From Ashinkailepas kermadecensis (lineage: Eukaryota > Arthropoda > Thecostraca > Neolepadidae), in NCBI GenBank assembly GCA_034440615.1, contig JAOTOM010004751.1, forward strand, positions 124,001 through 188,000: a DNA stretch of 64,000 bases, read 5' to 3'. Below the pieces are notes generated by a model. That model was not told where the DNA came from. It saw only the letters and a program-made list of their open reading frames with translations, and made no database searches. The position numbers were made by a program, and so were the translations under genes. Shown piece after piece: positions 47,025 to 57,630 of the stretch (position 1 is the stretch's first letter; each line of letters starts with the position of its first letter).

Positions 47025-48440
47025 ACGTTGCAAGTAATGTACTTTCTCATCAAGGCCACATTTTAAGGCTCACATGTGACCTAAATATGGTATCCTGGGG
47101 TAAAATAAATATCCTGGAACTCTCCCATTTATGGTGCCAGAAGTAACCCTTACTGCTTTTCAAAACAAACAGGAGGTTCAAACTTGATACTTTAGCCTAC
47201 AGTGTTGCTTGAGCCATTATGGCACGCAATGCGGCTTCTAGTTCCCAAAATAGAAGCTAATCAAGCCTAATGTTTCGCACCGTGGTACCTCCTTTGATAA
47301 TGGTGGTTTGGTTCAACTAATTTACCCAGCTCGTGTTTCACCGCAATTGCGCCTGAGTCATTTGAGGTTAGGACGAAAACACTCGTGGTGAGAGCACCGC
47401 AAATACAAATGAATATGCAAATGAAAACAACATTTGCACAGAGCTCTTTCACTGATGATTAAAGTTATGTAGCAACAACCCAACTGAAATTCTTGGAGCT
47501 CGATCCAAGCCATGAATTCGGCGCGTTGTCTCACCGACCTGGCCGCTGAGTCTCGCCCGAGGGCATTCCCCGGTGCGAGCGGTCGGATCTGCAAACCTGA
47601 CCAGTGACACGCAGGGGCGGTGTCAGTCAGCACACACAGGGGGTGCAACTCGTGCCCCAGGCTATTTCAACAACTGTTGCCTGCTGCTTGTTGTCAACAC
47701 TTGCATTTATGGAGAGTTCGGTGGTGGATGAATAATCACGCCGCTTACTGTTTTTACATCGGAACGCCAAAAGGAGGACATTTTTCGCACTTGAAAATCG
47801 CAAGCATTTTTCTACCTCTATGGTTCTTTTGCTTGCTGATTTCGATAAAAATCCGTTCCTCGACTACATTATCCAACAACAAAAGGTGTAATGCCTATGT
47901 ATCGTGCCTATTCACCTATCTATTTATATTAGGCAGATCAAATAGCCTGTCCAACCTGCGCATACGACGGCACCTTCCAAGACACGGCACACTTCAGTTA
48001 CCCACCCCAATGTACACCTAAACGTCTCGCGCGTGTGTGTGTGTGTGGGGGGTGAATTTGGCCAGCCTGCCACCGTGTGGTGATGTCGGCTGTTTCCGTG
48101 TGTGTGTTATTGCTGTTTTGGCATGAGGAGGTATGAGTGTGTGAAGAATATGGTAGGAGACTTAGTCGGAGAGAGGAGGAGTGAGCTGATTTGTTGAGCG
48201 GTGCCGAAGTAGATTTGAAGACGTCTTGAAGCTTGAAGTGAGCTGAGTAGAGCTGAGTTGAGCAGAGTTGCATGGAGTTGTAGAGATGGAGTGGTAGAGC
48301 TGGTCGAAGGCCGAAGATGATGTAGCAGAGAAGAGTTGCCAGTCCGGACGGTGCCAAGTTGGGGTATGGGGTGTAGTTGGGGGGTTGGGGTCGGGGCATC
48401 GCCATAGTTGATTAACATTGCAAGAACACATTCATTATCA
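47025..48440. other. unassigned DNA
   Basis: A short GT tract at 48032-48045, then a GAGTTGAGCAGAGTTG-rich stretch at 48240-48290. No domain-bearing ORF. The A-rich tail of the following minus-strand LINE ends near 48450. Confidence 0.35.
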
Positions 48441-48852
48441 CTTTTGGGGATAATGGTTTTTTATTTTTTTTATTTTGGAACGTCTCTTATATTATTATTT
48501 TTTCCTCAGTCTTTTGTTCATTTTTTTTTCTTTTTTAGCATATCTTTTCTTTTTTCCCCGATCCATTTTTTTCCTTTTTTCACAGTTGCTCGAGTAGGCG
48601 TGTGATAGCGAGAAAGTGGAAGATATGTTCGTGTAATGCTGGATGGTCGTCGTTGAGAAGAGTAGTGAGGTTTAGTAGGATGTTGTGTGTGGTGCAGTAG
48701 TTTGTGATATGTTGCCTTTGGTTGTTGTATTTGGTGCAGTAAATGAGTATGTGTTTGATTGTAAGTGTTCGGTGACATGTTGTGCATTGTGGTCGTTGGC
48801 GTTGTAGGAGGAGGTAAGAGTGTGTAAGTGCTGTGTGTCCAGTTCGTAGTCG

Positions 48853-48965
48853 TGTCAGTGTACGTTCTTTGGATCTGGTGTGTTGGCTGATGGTATGCCA
48901 GTAGTCGTGTTAGTGTACGTTCTTTGGATCTGGTGTGTTGGTTGATGGTGTGCCAGTATTCGTGT
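48853..48965. repeat. ~55-bp tandem duplication inside the LINE
   Basis: AGTGTACGTTCTTTGGATCT with GGTGTGTTGGCTGATGGTAT repeats once with a few changes (GGTTGATGGTGT). The second LINE reading frame is duplicated accordingly (HTINQHTRSKERTLTRLL). Confidence 0.9.
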
Positions 48966-49404
48966 TTGGGGTGTATTTCGTGAAGTTGTGTTATTGTTGT
49001 GTCCCATGTTTGTTGTATGTGCTTGTTGAGAGCCTGGCGTATTGTGGGGTAGTAGTCAGATTGTGAATAGGGGCATTGCGTGGTTTGTTGTAGTGTTGTG
49101 GCTATGTTTGCTTCTGTGTCTGCGTGTTCGTTACCATGTATGTTTTTGTGGCTTGGGATCCAGAGGAGTAGTGGTCGTTGTTGAGTGTTTAGTTTTTTTT
49201 TATGTATGTGCAGTATTTTGGGGGTGAGGGGGTGTTTGAATTTAGTGTAGGGTGTTATGCTTTGTAGTGCTGAATTTGCGTTAGTGGCTATGATGTGGTG
49301 TTCCATTTTTGTGTTATGGATGGTGGAATAGGCCGAAAAGATTGCATATAATTCTGCTGTGTATGTGGATACTGTGTCGTGCAGACGGGCACGCAGGATG
49401 ACTC

Positions 49405-49478
49405 GGGCGGTGCTGTATTGGGATACAGCACCGCCGCTGCGCCCGTCTGCACGGGCGCAGACGGGCGTGCAGTCGAAT
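49405..49478. repeat. GC-rich double hairpin in the LINE RNase H region
   Basis: GGCGGTGCTGTAT-TGGG-ATACAGCACCGCC is a perfect 13-bp stem with a 4-nt loop. CTGCGCCCGTCTGCACGGGC and GCAGACGGGCGTGCAG next to it can form a second stem. The surrounding LINE is much poorer in GC. Confidence 0.85.
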
Positions 49479-50114
49479 TGTATAATTTGTATAATTTGTG
49501 TATAATTTGGATCCGTCGGTGTATACGATATTGTAATTTGCATATTGTGCTGTCAATTGTAGAAAAAGTTGTTGTATTTCTGCGTCTGTGTACGCGTGTT
49601 TTGGTTTGTCGATGAGGAAGTGTATCTTGGGTGTTTGGTGTTTCCACCATGCTGTGGGTGGTGGGAGTGGTTTTGATGTTTGGAGTGTGATGTGTAAACT
49701 ATTTGCGTGTTGGTGTATGCGGCAGCCTATTGTAGTTTTAAGTGGTGTTTTTTTCATGAGTTGGTGTATGCGTTTGGTGCAAATTTTTAGTGCCTGGGTG
49801 CATGGGTATTGTCTAATGAGTTGTGTTTTGTAGTGGTATCCGAGTAGTGCTTCTGTGCGTCTGTGTTTTAGTTCTGGTATGTGGTTGTATATATGAAGAG
49901 CGAGATAGGGTGAGGTGGTGTAGGCTCCGGTAGCTATTTTTAGGCATTGGTGTTGAAGTGTGTCTAGAATTTGGAAATTTCATCTAGCTGCGTTTTCGAA
50001 GAGTGGAGATCCGTATTCCATGATTGGCCGAATGATTGTTTTGTATATGGTCAGTAGTGAATTTCGATCGGATTCCCAGTGTGTGCCGGAAAGTGTTCGT
50101 AGTATGTCTATTCT

Positions 50115-51010
50115 TTATGATGCGCGTTTTTGAATGTTTAGAATGTGGGGCCGAAAAGTGAGTCGTGGGTCTAATGTGATGCCTAGGACTTTTGCTGTGG
50201 TAGCAAATGGTATGGGTGTGTGGTCTATTTTGAGTGGTTGTAGGTTTGTATGTCGATTGTAGCCGAAAACTATGCATTTTGATTTGTGTGGTGCGATGTG
50301 TAAATTTAGTAGGGCGAGTTTGTTGTATAGTTCTGTTAGTGCGTTTTGTAGTATTGCTAGTGCGTAATTTGGTGTTTCATGTGATGTCCAGAGTACAATG
50401 TCGTCTGCGTAAAGTACAATTTTGGTCGAGAAGTTGTCGGTGATGATTGAATTTAGACCTAGAATAAAAAGAAGAGGACTGAGAACTGAAAGTTCCATTA
50501 AGCCCGTTGTGGGAAATTTAGTGTCTGAAGTGTGGGGCCCAATTTTGACTTGAAATGATCGTTTTAGTAGGTAGAATTGGAGGTGGTGTAATAATATTCC
50601 CTGTATGTCTATATTGTATAAGTGTTGTAGTAGTACTGTTATGTTGATGGTGTCATATGCTTGCTTTAAGTCCAGGAAGACGGCGACAGTGGAGCGTTTC
50701 CTTGCCGCCGCTTCCTGGATGTGTGTGATGAGGTACGTGAGATTGTCGAGACATGAACGGTTAGGAAGAAAGCCTGATTGTATAGGGGAGATTAGTTTTG
50801 TGCTTGAATGATGTAGAGATGGCGTTTTCTTTTACAAGACGTTCGAAGAGTTTGTGAAAACAGCTGGTTAGCGCGATAGGGCGGTAGGAATCGCATAGAG
50901 TTGATTCCGTGTTTGGTTTAGGGATAGGTATGAGCAGAGCGTGTAACCAAGATTGTGGGTATGTATGTGTTGTCCAGGCGGTGTTGTAAGTGTCGAGTAG
51001 TGTGTGCAAT
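50115..51010 (-). pseudogene. reverse transcriptase of the I-like LINE
   Basis: RT blocks on the minus strand are SWLHALLIPIPKPN, SYRPIALTSCFHKLFERLV, VAVFLDLKQAYDTI (about 50670), LSPLLFILGLNSI and TKIVLYADDIVLWTS with YADD intact (about 50410), followed by VLGITLDPRLTFRPHI. At least two frameshifts (near 50800 and 50500) separate them. The catalytic residues remain but the polypeptide cannot be made whole. Motif order and YADD box fit RNase H-bearing I-group LINEs better than CR1. Confidence 0.85.
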
Positions 51011-51844
51011 GCTTGTGTTGGGAGATGTTTTAAGAATGAGTAGTGTATATTGTATGGGCCGCCTGCGCTTGTGCTTCCTGTCTGTGCGATTGCTAGTTGT
51101 AATTATGTGAGTGTAAACCTAGTGCTGTAAAGATGTGGGCGTGTGTGTCTGATTGGAGGTGGGGGGCTTCGTGGGAGTGTGGATGACCTAAGGTGGTAGT
51201 TGTGTGCGAAGATGTTTGCTATTGTTTGTGGGTCTGTGATGGTGTTGTTGTTGCGTCTGAGTGTGATGGCTTTGATTGGGGGTCTTTGTCGGTGCTGAAA
51301 TGTGTTCAAGGTTGTCCAAATTTCGCCGAGAGGTGTGAATCTGTTAAATTGATTGCAAGATGTATTCCAGGAAGTCTTTTTAGCATTTTTGATGGTTCTT
51401 TTGCAGAGTGCTCTAAGTTGCTTGTATACTGCGAGTGTTTCCGGTGTGCGGTGTCTTTTGTATCTGTGTCGTGCGTGGTTCCTCGCTGGAATCGCCCGGT
51501 GGCACTCGTCGTTCCACCAGGGAGCCGCGCGAGGTTTGTGTTGATGACGTGGTTTTGTGTGTGGTATGTGTTGGTGTGCTGTAGTGAGAAGGATGTCTAC
51601 GAATTGTTCTCGTGACAGGTGTTGGTTATGAGCTGTTTGTGCGGCTAGTGATTCTGAGAATGGTGTAAAGGATGCTTTTTTGAAGTTCCATCGACTCGGC
51701 GGGGAATTGGGTGGGCCAGTGGTCGGGATTTGGTTAAAGGTATTTGTTATAGGTGCGTGGTCGCTGAAGTGAGGGTCGGAATCGGATGTCCAGGATAGGG
51801 TGAGAGCTAGGGGTTACGAGTTAGGGATAGCGAGTATGCAGGGG

Positions 51845-52432
51845 TTACATCTGGGTCGTAGGGAGATGGGAGCTAATTGGGACAAGGTAGGTTGGTGATC
51901 CGGTGTTGAGTGCCGTGAGGTTGTGTTGGGTGGCTAGTGTGATGAGTGTGGCTAGTGTGATGAGTGTGAGTGCTTTGTGGTCAGGTTGTGCTGTGCGAGT
52001 GTCCCATAGTGGGTGGTGTGAATTGAAGTCTCCGATTATTATGACTGGAGTGTTAATTTGGTCAAGTGCTTTATTTAATTCCGAAAGGGCTTCTGTGTTT
52101 CGTGAGGGGGGATCGTATATGTTGACGAGTGTGTAAGCTGTGCTGTGGAAGTGTATTTCGGTGAGTAGTATATTTGCTGTGGTGTTGAAGTGTATCAGGC
52201 GGTGAGGTGTCGTGTTCCTAATGTATGTGCAGACACCGCCTGATCTGTGTGTGTTGTGTGTGTCTTGTCTGTATAGTGTGTAGTGAGGGATATTAAATTG
52301 ATAGGGGTCGTTGGGCTTGAAGTGGGTTTCTTGAAGGCATAGTGCTGTATGATTTGTTTGTAATGCGTAGTGTTTGAATTCTGGCCAGTGTCTAATGAGT
52401 CCATGTGTGTTCCACTGTAGTATTGTGTTCAT
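51845..52432 (-). pseudogene. APE-type endonuclease domain of the I-like LINE
   Basis: The start codon at 52432 opens MNTILQWNTHGL. Endonuclease motifs are ALCLQETHF with the catalytic glutamate, RSGGVCTYIRN, TLVNIYDPPS, and VIIIGDFNSHHPLWDT with the Asp/Asn pair. The frame stops at 51845, before the expected SDH motif. SDPHFSDHAPI is readable in another frame at about 51775. A local ACTCATCACACTAGCCAC duplication (ITLATLITLAT, about 51930-51965) adds residues. In the intact family the enzyme nicks target DNA to prime reverse transcription. This copy cannot encode a whole enzyme. Confidence 0.85.
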
Positions 52433-52564
52433 TGTTTGTGTGTTGGCGCGCGTGAGTGGTCTCGTAGGTGAGTGTTGCTTTTGGTGGTGCTTTTTGATGG
52501 CCTTTGTGGTTGGGAAGGAGGTGGTGTCGGGTTTGGGGTTTTAATGTTACAAATTTGTTATGCT

Positions 52565-53050
52565 CTTAGTTTTCATGAAGTGTGCTTAACCTTGACTCAA
52601 AGAAAGAAGCTTTTGACCGCTTTTCCGCTGGCAGTGAACTTGCAGCAGGTGTCAACTTGCTGCAAGTTGGGCAGCATGATCAACTTGTAATACAGCCAGG
52701 AGTATTGTCCAGTAATTTAAACTTTTAACATGGGGCCCAATGGAGTGTGTCCACCAATCTATTTGGGCCTGCCCATTACCTTGACGTATTTTGCCCCCAC
52801 CCCCATACATTTTCTGAAATCAACACCCGTGAACACAGAACAGTGTAATGCTTCATTTCAAGTTCTAATTTTCCCACTTGTAGCCAGATCTGTTCTTCGC
52901 ATTTTGATATTCACCAACTACTATCGCAATACTTCTCCTGAAGTACCCTCATCTTTGTTCAAAGAAAGAGGTTTACGATGTCATTCTTCTGTTGTTCTGA
53001 TCCTGCTGTCATTCACTGCTCTCCTCTCGTCGCGACCGGTCGTGTTTTTT
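52565..53050. other. unassigned DNA between two LINEs
   Basis: The only structure is an AACTTGCAGCA / TGCTGCAAGTT inverted repeat at about 52638-52669. Confidence 0.35.
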
Positions 53051-53204
53051 GCGCTCCCGTGACGACGGAAGACCGTGAGTAAAATATTGGGCACAGGTGG
53101 TTAGTGGAGGGAGGACATGTTTTATTGTAGGCCTAGGCTAAGAAGGAGAGGTTAGATTGTTTAAATTGGGTATATCAGACTTATCCTAGGAATTCTAAAC
53201 TTAT

Positions 53205-53420
53205 AGAATTATCGATCGGCCACATGGACCTTTTGAGGGTGGCGCGTTTTAAAGTTGCTTGGTGTTTAAGTTTAAGATGAGTTTAGATTAAATAGGCTAT
53301 TACACTAGGTGTAGAATTATCGATCGGCCACGTGGCGCTTTGTAGCAGGTTTCTGTTAGTGTGGAGGAATAAGTTTGTCTTTTTGGCGTTTAAGTTTAAG
53401 ATAGACTTCAAGATTAAAAT
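53205..53420 (+). promoter_or_regulatory. duplicated block in the CR1-like 5' UTR
   Basis: AGAATTATCGATCGGCCAC is present at 53205 and 53313, and GTTTAAGTTTAAGAT about 60-75 bp after each. Tandem 5' UTR units often hold internal promoters of LINEs; that role here is inferred. Confidence 0.55.
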
Positions 53421-53869
53421 AGTGAGCTTAAATTACACCCGATATATCTTCATATCCTGGTGTAATTGTAGAGGTATCTAGGCTTATTTTGATTATATTA
53501 GTATTTAGTTTGGAGTTTAATATTTATCTGCAGCAAAGGTGTGTTACAACTAAGCATATTCTATTGGGGTACCATCTTTACAGTACACATCTAAGTTAAG
53601 AGTAATACTGCATAGTTCAGGTTGTAGCTGGTGGCAGTCGGAATAACTAAGATTATCTTTGCTTTGTTTAGTTTGTGTAAGCGGAGAGATATTTTGTCGT
53701 TTATTCAGTGCGAGTGTTACTAGATCAGGCGTTAAAGTACAATAAACTAGATAGTTCGTTCACTGCTCGGTTATATTAGTTGCTTTATAACTTAGTTAGC
53801 AATGGTTTACCTTAACTACACTTAGTTAGTAATAAGAGTAGCAAAACAAAATATTTAAAAACAAAACAA

Positions 53870-54763
53870 ATGAAGAACAAACAAAAAATGCAAGGTGACT
53901 GTGGGAAGTGTGAGTGCATGGGAGTCATTGGGAACTTGAGTAGGAAAGTAAATATGTTATCAAGGGAGGTGGAGCGCCTGAAATGTTTGGTGGCAGGGCC
54001 CATTATAGGAAATGTCAGCCAGGCAAGCCAGGTGCAGGAGTCTAGGAGTAGTAAGGATGGAGATAGCTTGGTCCAGGATAGTAGAGAGTGGAAAGTAGCT
54101 AGACGCCAGAGTACCAGACTGGCTTTAAGGAAAATTGACACAGGCATTGCAATTAATAATAGGTTTGAGGTACTGCAAGAGAGAGAGAGAGAGGGTAATG
54201 TTGTTAGGGATGGAGGTAGAAATGACCAGGTAGCTGAAGATAGAGAGAGGGAGGCTTTAGTTATAGGGGACTCGAGAGTTAGGGATATGGATCGCACATT
54301 TTGTGGTAGGTGCCCCAGCAGACGGACTCGTGTTTGCTTCCCAGCTGTCCAGGTAAAGGATATTGGGGATAGGTTAGAAGGAGTAATGAAGGGTAGTGGA
54401 GAGAGTACACTAATAATTGTGCAGGTTGGTGTGAATGATGTAGGAAGAGCTAAAACAGAGAAAGCAATAAAAGAGTATAGGGCTTTGATAGGTAGGTTAG
54501 CTGGAAGTAGGAAGAAAGGAGTGATAACATCCATCCTCTCTATGGTAAACGCAAGTGTAGAATGGTACTCAAGGGCCATTGGGCTGAATACCAGGGTGGC
54601 CAAGATTTGCAAGAAGCTTGGGGTGAGGTTCTTGGATTTGTGGGGGGATTCTTGGAGGAGGACTGAAATGTTTGCATTAGATGGGTTACATCTGAGCAAG
54701 AGAGGAGTGGAATTGCTCAGCAATATGTATGAGGAAGCTCTCAGTAGGAAACAGGGAAGCTAG
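53870..54763 (+). CDS. CR1-like LINE ORF1, SGNH-esterase protein
   Basis: The 297-codon frame is intact. The N-terminus has a Cys cluster (CGKCECMG, residues 11-18) followed by a short coiled-coil-like helix (residues 20-41). The middle is charged. From residue 129 there is an SGNH/GDSL-hydrolase-like domain: ALVIGDSRVRD with the GDS serine at 135, IIVQVGVNDV with the G-x-ND block, and DGLHLSKRG with the D-x-x-H block near the C-terminus. Esterase-type ORF1 proteins are known from CR1 and L2 elements, where they accompany the RNA; the exact role is not settled. ATG at 53870 is chosen because it is the first in the frame and directly follows the 5' UTR. ORF2 starts about 60 bp after the stop. 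Intact residues suggest a fairly young copy, although ORF2 is broken. Confidence 0.85.
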   Translation: MKNKQKMQGDCGKCECMGVIGNLSRKVNMLSREVERLKCLVAGPIIGNVSQASQVQESRSSKDGDSLVQDSREWKVARRQSTRLALRKIDTGIAINNRFEVLQEREREGNVVRDGGRNDQVAEDREREALVIGDSRVRDMDRTFCGRCPSRRTRVCFPAVQVKDIGDRLEGVMKGSGESTLIIVQVGVNDVGRAKTEKAIKEYRALIGRLAGSRKKGVITSILSMVNASVEWYSRAIGLNTRVAKICKKLGVRFLDLWGDSWRRTEMFALDGLHLSKRGVELLSNMYEEALSRKQGS

Positions 54764-54821
54764 GCAGGTCATGGGGGTTGTAGCTGATAAAGAGAGAAGT
54801 ATTGCAAGCAAGGGAGGGAAT

Positions 54822-55415
54822 AGTTTATAATGTTTTTATGTTAATGCCAGAAGTATTAGAAACAAAATTGGGGAACGGCATGCATATATGTTGTTTGAAA
54901 AGCTAGATTTGGTATGTATAACAGAGGCATGGGTTAATGAAAGCATTTTTGGAAACAACTTGCAAAAATTTGAATTGACAGGCTACAACATGCATGCTTA
55001 TCAAAGGAAGGCAAGGATAGGAGGAGGGATACTCTTGTATGTCAGGCAAGTAATGAAATGTCATTCCATAGAGGATAGTGTACATAGTGAAGGAGTATAA
55101 TCTTTGTGGTTGGACATCATTCCGAAGAATGGAACAAAATGTAGGATTTGGGCATTCTATAGACCTCCAGACCAGAATGAAAACACTGACAGGTTGATGC
55201 AGGAAGAGATATGTAGGAGAGTGCAGGAGAGAACTGTTTTGTTGGGGATTTAAACATAGCAGGATTTGGAAACAAAACTATAGGTCTAAACAAATCAGGA
55301 AGAAGTGTCATGGCTTGTTTTGAGGAAAATTTCTTCTTTCAAATGACACATGAACCTACAAAGGAAAATGAAACATTAGATCTTGTGCTTACTAATGAGG
55401 ACAATTTTGTAAAAA
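54822..55415 (+). pseudogene. APE endonuclease of the CR1-like ORF2
   Basis: FYVNARSIRNKIGERHAYML opens the domain, followed by LDLVCITEAWVNE, where the E of TEAW is the catalytic glutamate, and RIGGGILLYVRQ. After a stop at about 55099 come IWAFYRPPDQNEN and VLLGDLNIAGFGNK (the D-x-N motif, reached only through a one-base shift at about 55250), then MTHEPTKENETLDLVLTNED. SDH appears in the next frame (NSDHNSIRF, about 55447). Two or three frame breaks prevent a complete enzyme. Confidence 0.85.
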
Positions 55416-55416
55416 T

Positions 55417-57630
55417 GTGAACATTGGAGAGACCTTTGATAATAGTGATCACAACAGTATACGTTTCTCATTGTATGTTGGAAGTGTCAATAACATCAAT
55501 AACACATTGATTCCAAATTTTGCTAAAGGGAATTACAATGAGTTCAGGATCTTCCTGAATGAAATTCATTGGGAAGACTTATTGATGGGCTTAGATGCTT
55601 ATGAAATGTGGGGAATGATAAAAGATAAACTATTTAAATGTCAGAATAGGTTCATTCCCAATATGCAAATTAGATTAACCAGGGTTAAGCACCTTTCATG
55701 GCTGACCAGGGAAGTAAAGCATTTACTGGAGTCAAATAAACAGGCATTCAAGAAACTAAAAGATGCTAACTCTGAGGTAAGCCTCGAATCATATAAAATA
55801 GCTAGAAATAAAGTTAGGAGGTGTGTTAGGACATCTAAAAGACTGGCTGAAATCAAATTAGCTCGGAAATGTTCAGCAGGTAATGCTAAGAGATTCTTTA
55901 GCTTCTACAAATTTAAGGCTAAAACGTCTAGTGCAGTACCACTGGAGGTAGATGGGGAAAGTGGTTGCTAGTGGTTGATGATTGTGATATAGTAGAATCC
56001 CTAAGCAAGCAATTATCTAAAGATAATTCTTTACTAAAGTCTTTACTAAAGATAATTCTGGTATACTTGAAAGAACTGAAGGTTATGCCATGACAGGTGA
56101 TAGTCTGGAGGAACTTACAATAACTACAGAAGCTGTAGAAAAGCAGTTGCAGAATATAAAACCTAATATAGCTTCTGGACAAGATGATATATATGCTAGG
56201 ATCTTAGTAGAGTGTGGCAAAGCTTTAGCAGTTCCCCTAGGTATCATTTTCAGGCGGTCAATGGAATATTCTGAAGTACATGAAGATTGGAGAAATGCAA
56301 ACGTAGTACCACTTTTCAAAAAGGGAAGTATGAAGTGTGTAGGAAACTACAGGCCAGTCAGTTTGACCTCAATAGTTTGCAAGTTACTAGAAAATATGGT
56401 TAAACAGAATGTTCAGATTCATCTTGATAAGCACCACCTTTTAAGGGATACTCGACATTAATTTCAATATCGAAGATCTTGTTTAACCAACCTATTGGAG
56501 TTCATGGAGTATGTTACAAATGAAGTAGACAATCAAAGAAGGATGGGTGTTGTGAACTCGGACTTTAGCAAAGCTTTTGATAAAGTTCCACATGGAATGG
56601 TAATTCATCAACTAGAGCAACATGGGATTGTTGGAAAAGTTCTAGGTTGGATTGAAGCATGGTTGAGGGGAAGAAAACAAAGGGTAGTGTTAAATGGATG
56701 TAAATCTGATTGGAAGGATGTTCTGAGTGGAGTGCCACAGGGCTCTGTTTTATGGCCACTTCTCTTTATCATCTTTGTGAATAACATTGAGGTAGGACAA
56801 GAGGAATAAAGTGTTCAAATTTGCTCATGACATCAAGCTGGTCGGAGTGGCTAACAGTAGTAATCAATCTAGTAATATTCAACTAGACTTGGAGGACCTA
56901 AACAAGTGGGCTGATCAATGGCAGATGTCTTTCAACTATGATAAGTTTAAGGTTATGCATCTTGGGTCTGGAGGTGAGACTTTCAGATATATAATGGGAG
57001 GGAGGGAACTGGATGGTATTGAAGAGGAAAGAGACTTAGGTGTGTTGGTTTCAAAAGACCTTAAAGCAGAAAAACAATGTATCTCAGCCAGGAACAGGGC
57101 GCTCAGAATGCTGGGACTCATTAATAGGAGTGTGGGATATAAGAGCAAGGAAGTCGTGAAAAAAATGTAATTAGCATATGTGCGACCCCATCTGGAATAT
57201 TCTGCACAAGCATGGAGCCCCTAACTAGAAAAAGATATAGATATGTTAGAAAGGTTACAGTGACTAGACTCATAAGTGGAATAGGTAACTTACAATATGG
57301 AGAAAGGCTTATGGCATTAGATATGTACCCACTCAAGTATAGGAGATTAAGGGGGACATGATTCAAATGCACACAATTGCTAAAGGGCTAGATCAGGTCA
57401 TTTTGAATGGCGCTCTTCAGTTTAGAGTATCACATAGGGGTCATCAATTCAGGTTAGACAAGTTGAGGTGTAGGACAGTTAAGCGACAACAGGTCTTCTG
57501 TCGAAGGGTTGCTGATCAGTGGAATGGGCTGCCTGCTGATGTTGTGGGGAGTTCCTCATTGAAGGTATTTAAAAGTAGGGTGGACACATTTTTAGACAGG
57601 AAAATCTTGTTTTTGAGTTCTACTTGGTGA
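55417..57630 (+). pseudogene. reverse transcriptase and C-terminus of the CR1-like ORF2
   Basis: The blocks are HLSWLTREVKHLLESNKQAF, KPNIASGQDDIYARILVE, NYRPVSLTSIVCKLLENMV, SDFSKAFDKVPHGMVIHQLE and SGVPQGSVLWPLLFIIFVNN, where the usual GPLLF is WPLLF. Then FKFAHDIKLVG: the FADD active-site box reads FAHD, so one catalytic aspartate is lost. C-terminal parts include LGVLVSKDLKAEKQC, AYVRPHLEYSAQAWSP and FCRRVADQWNGLPADV, ending SSTW at 57627. Frameshifts occur at about 55960, 56460, 56810 and 57170. It would copy LINE RNA at the nicked target; this copy cannot. Confidence 0.9.

Larger units (their letters stand above)
48580..49757 (-). pseudogene. RNase H and terminal zinc knuckle of the I-like LINE
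   Basis: NIVYTDGSK gives the first RNase H aspartate (about 49510) and STYTAELYAIFSA the glutamate (about 49350). IATNANSALQSI is where the next aspartate is expected but asparagine is found. LLLWIPSHKNIHGNEHADTE carries the last His/Asp block (about 49150). In a shifted frame, GHTALTHSYLLLQRQRPQ leads to CTTCHRTLTIKHILIYC, a C-x2-C-x8-H-x4-C knuckle, and the ORF ends RLLEQL-stop at 48580-48582. A GC-rich hairpin (about 49408-49475) disrupts the region between the first aspartate and the glutamate. Confidence 0.8.
48450..52560 (-). mobile_element. I-like LINE (APE, RT, RNase H, zinc knuckle)
   Basis: About 4.1 kb on the minus strand hold most of an I-superfamily ORF2 with an A-rich 3' tail (about 48590-48450). 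Parts in order are APE endonuclease (52432 to about 51850), a linker with WNDECHRAI (about 51520), RT (about 51000-50115), RNase H (about 49560-49080) and a Cys/His knuckle (about 48790-48730). ORF1 is absent. Frameshifts and stops break each domain. A relative supplied the LINE tail at 13.5 kb. Confidence 0.85.
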
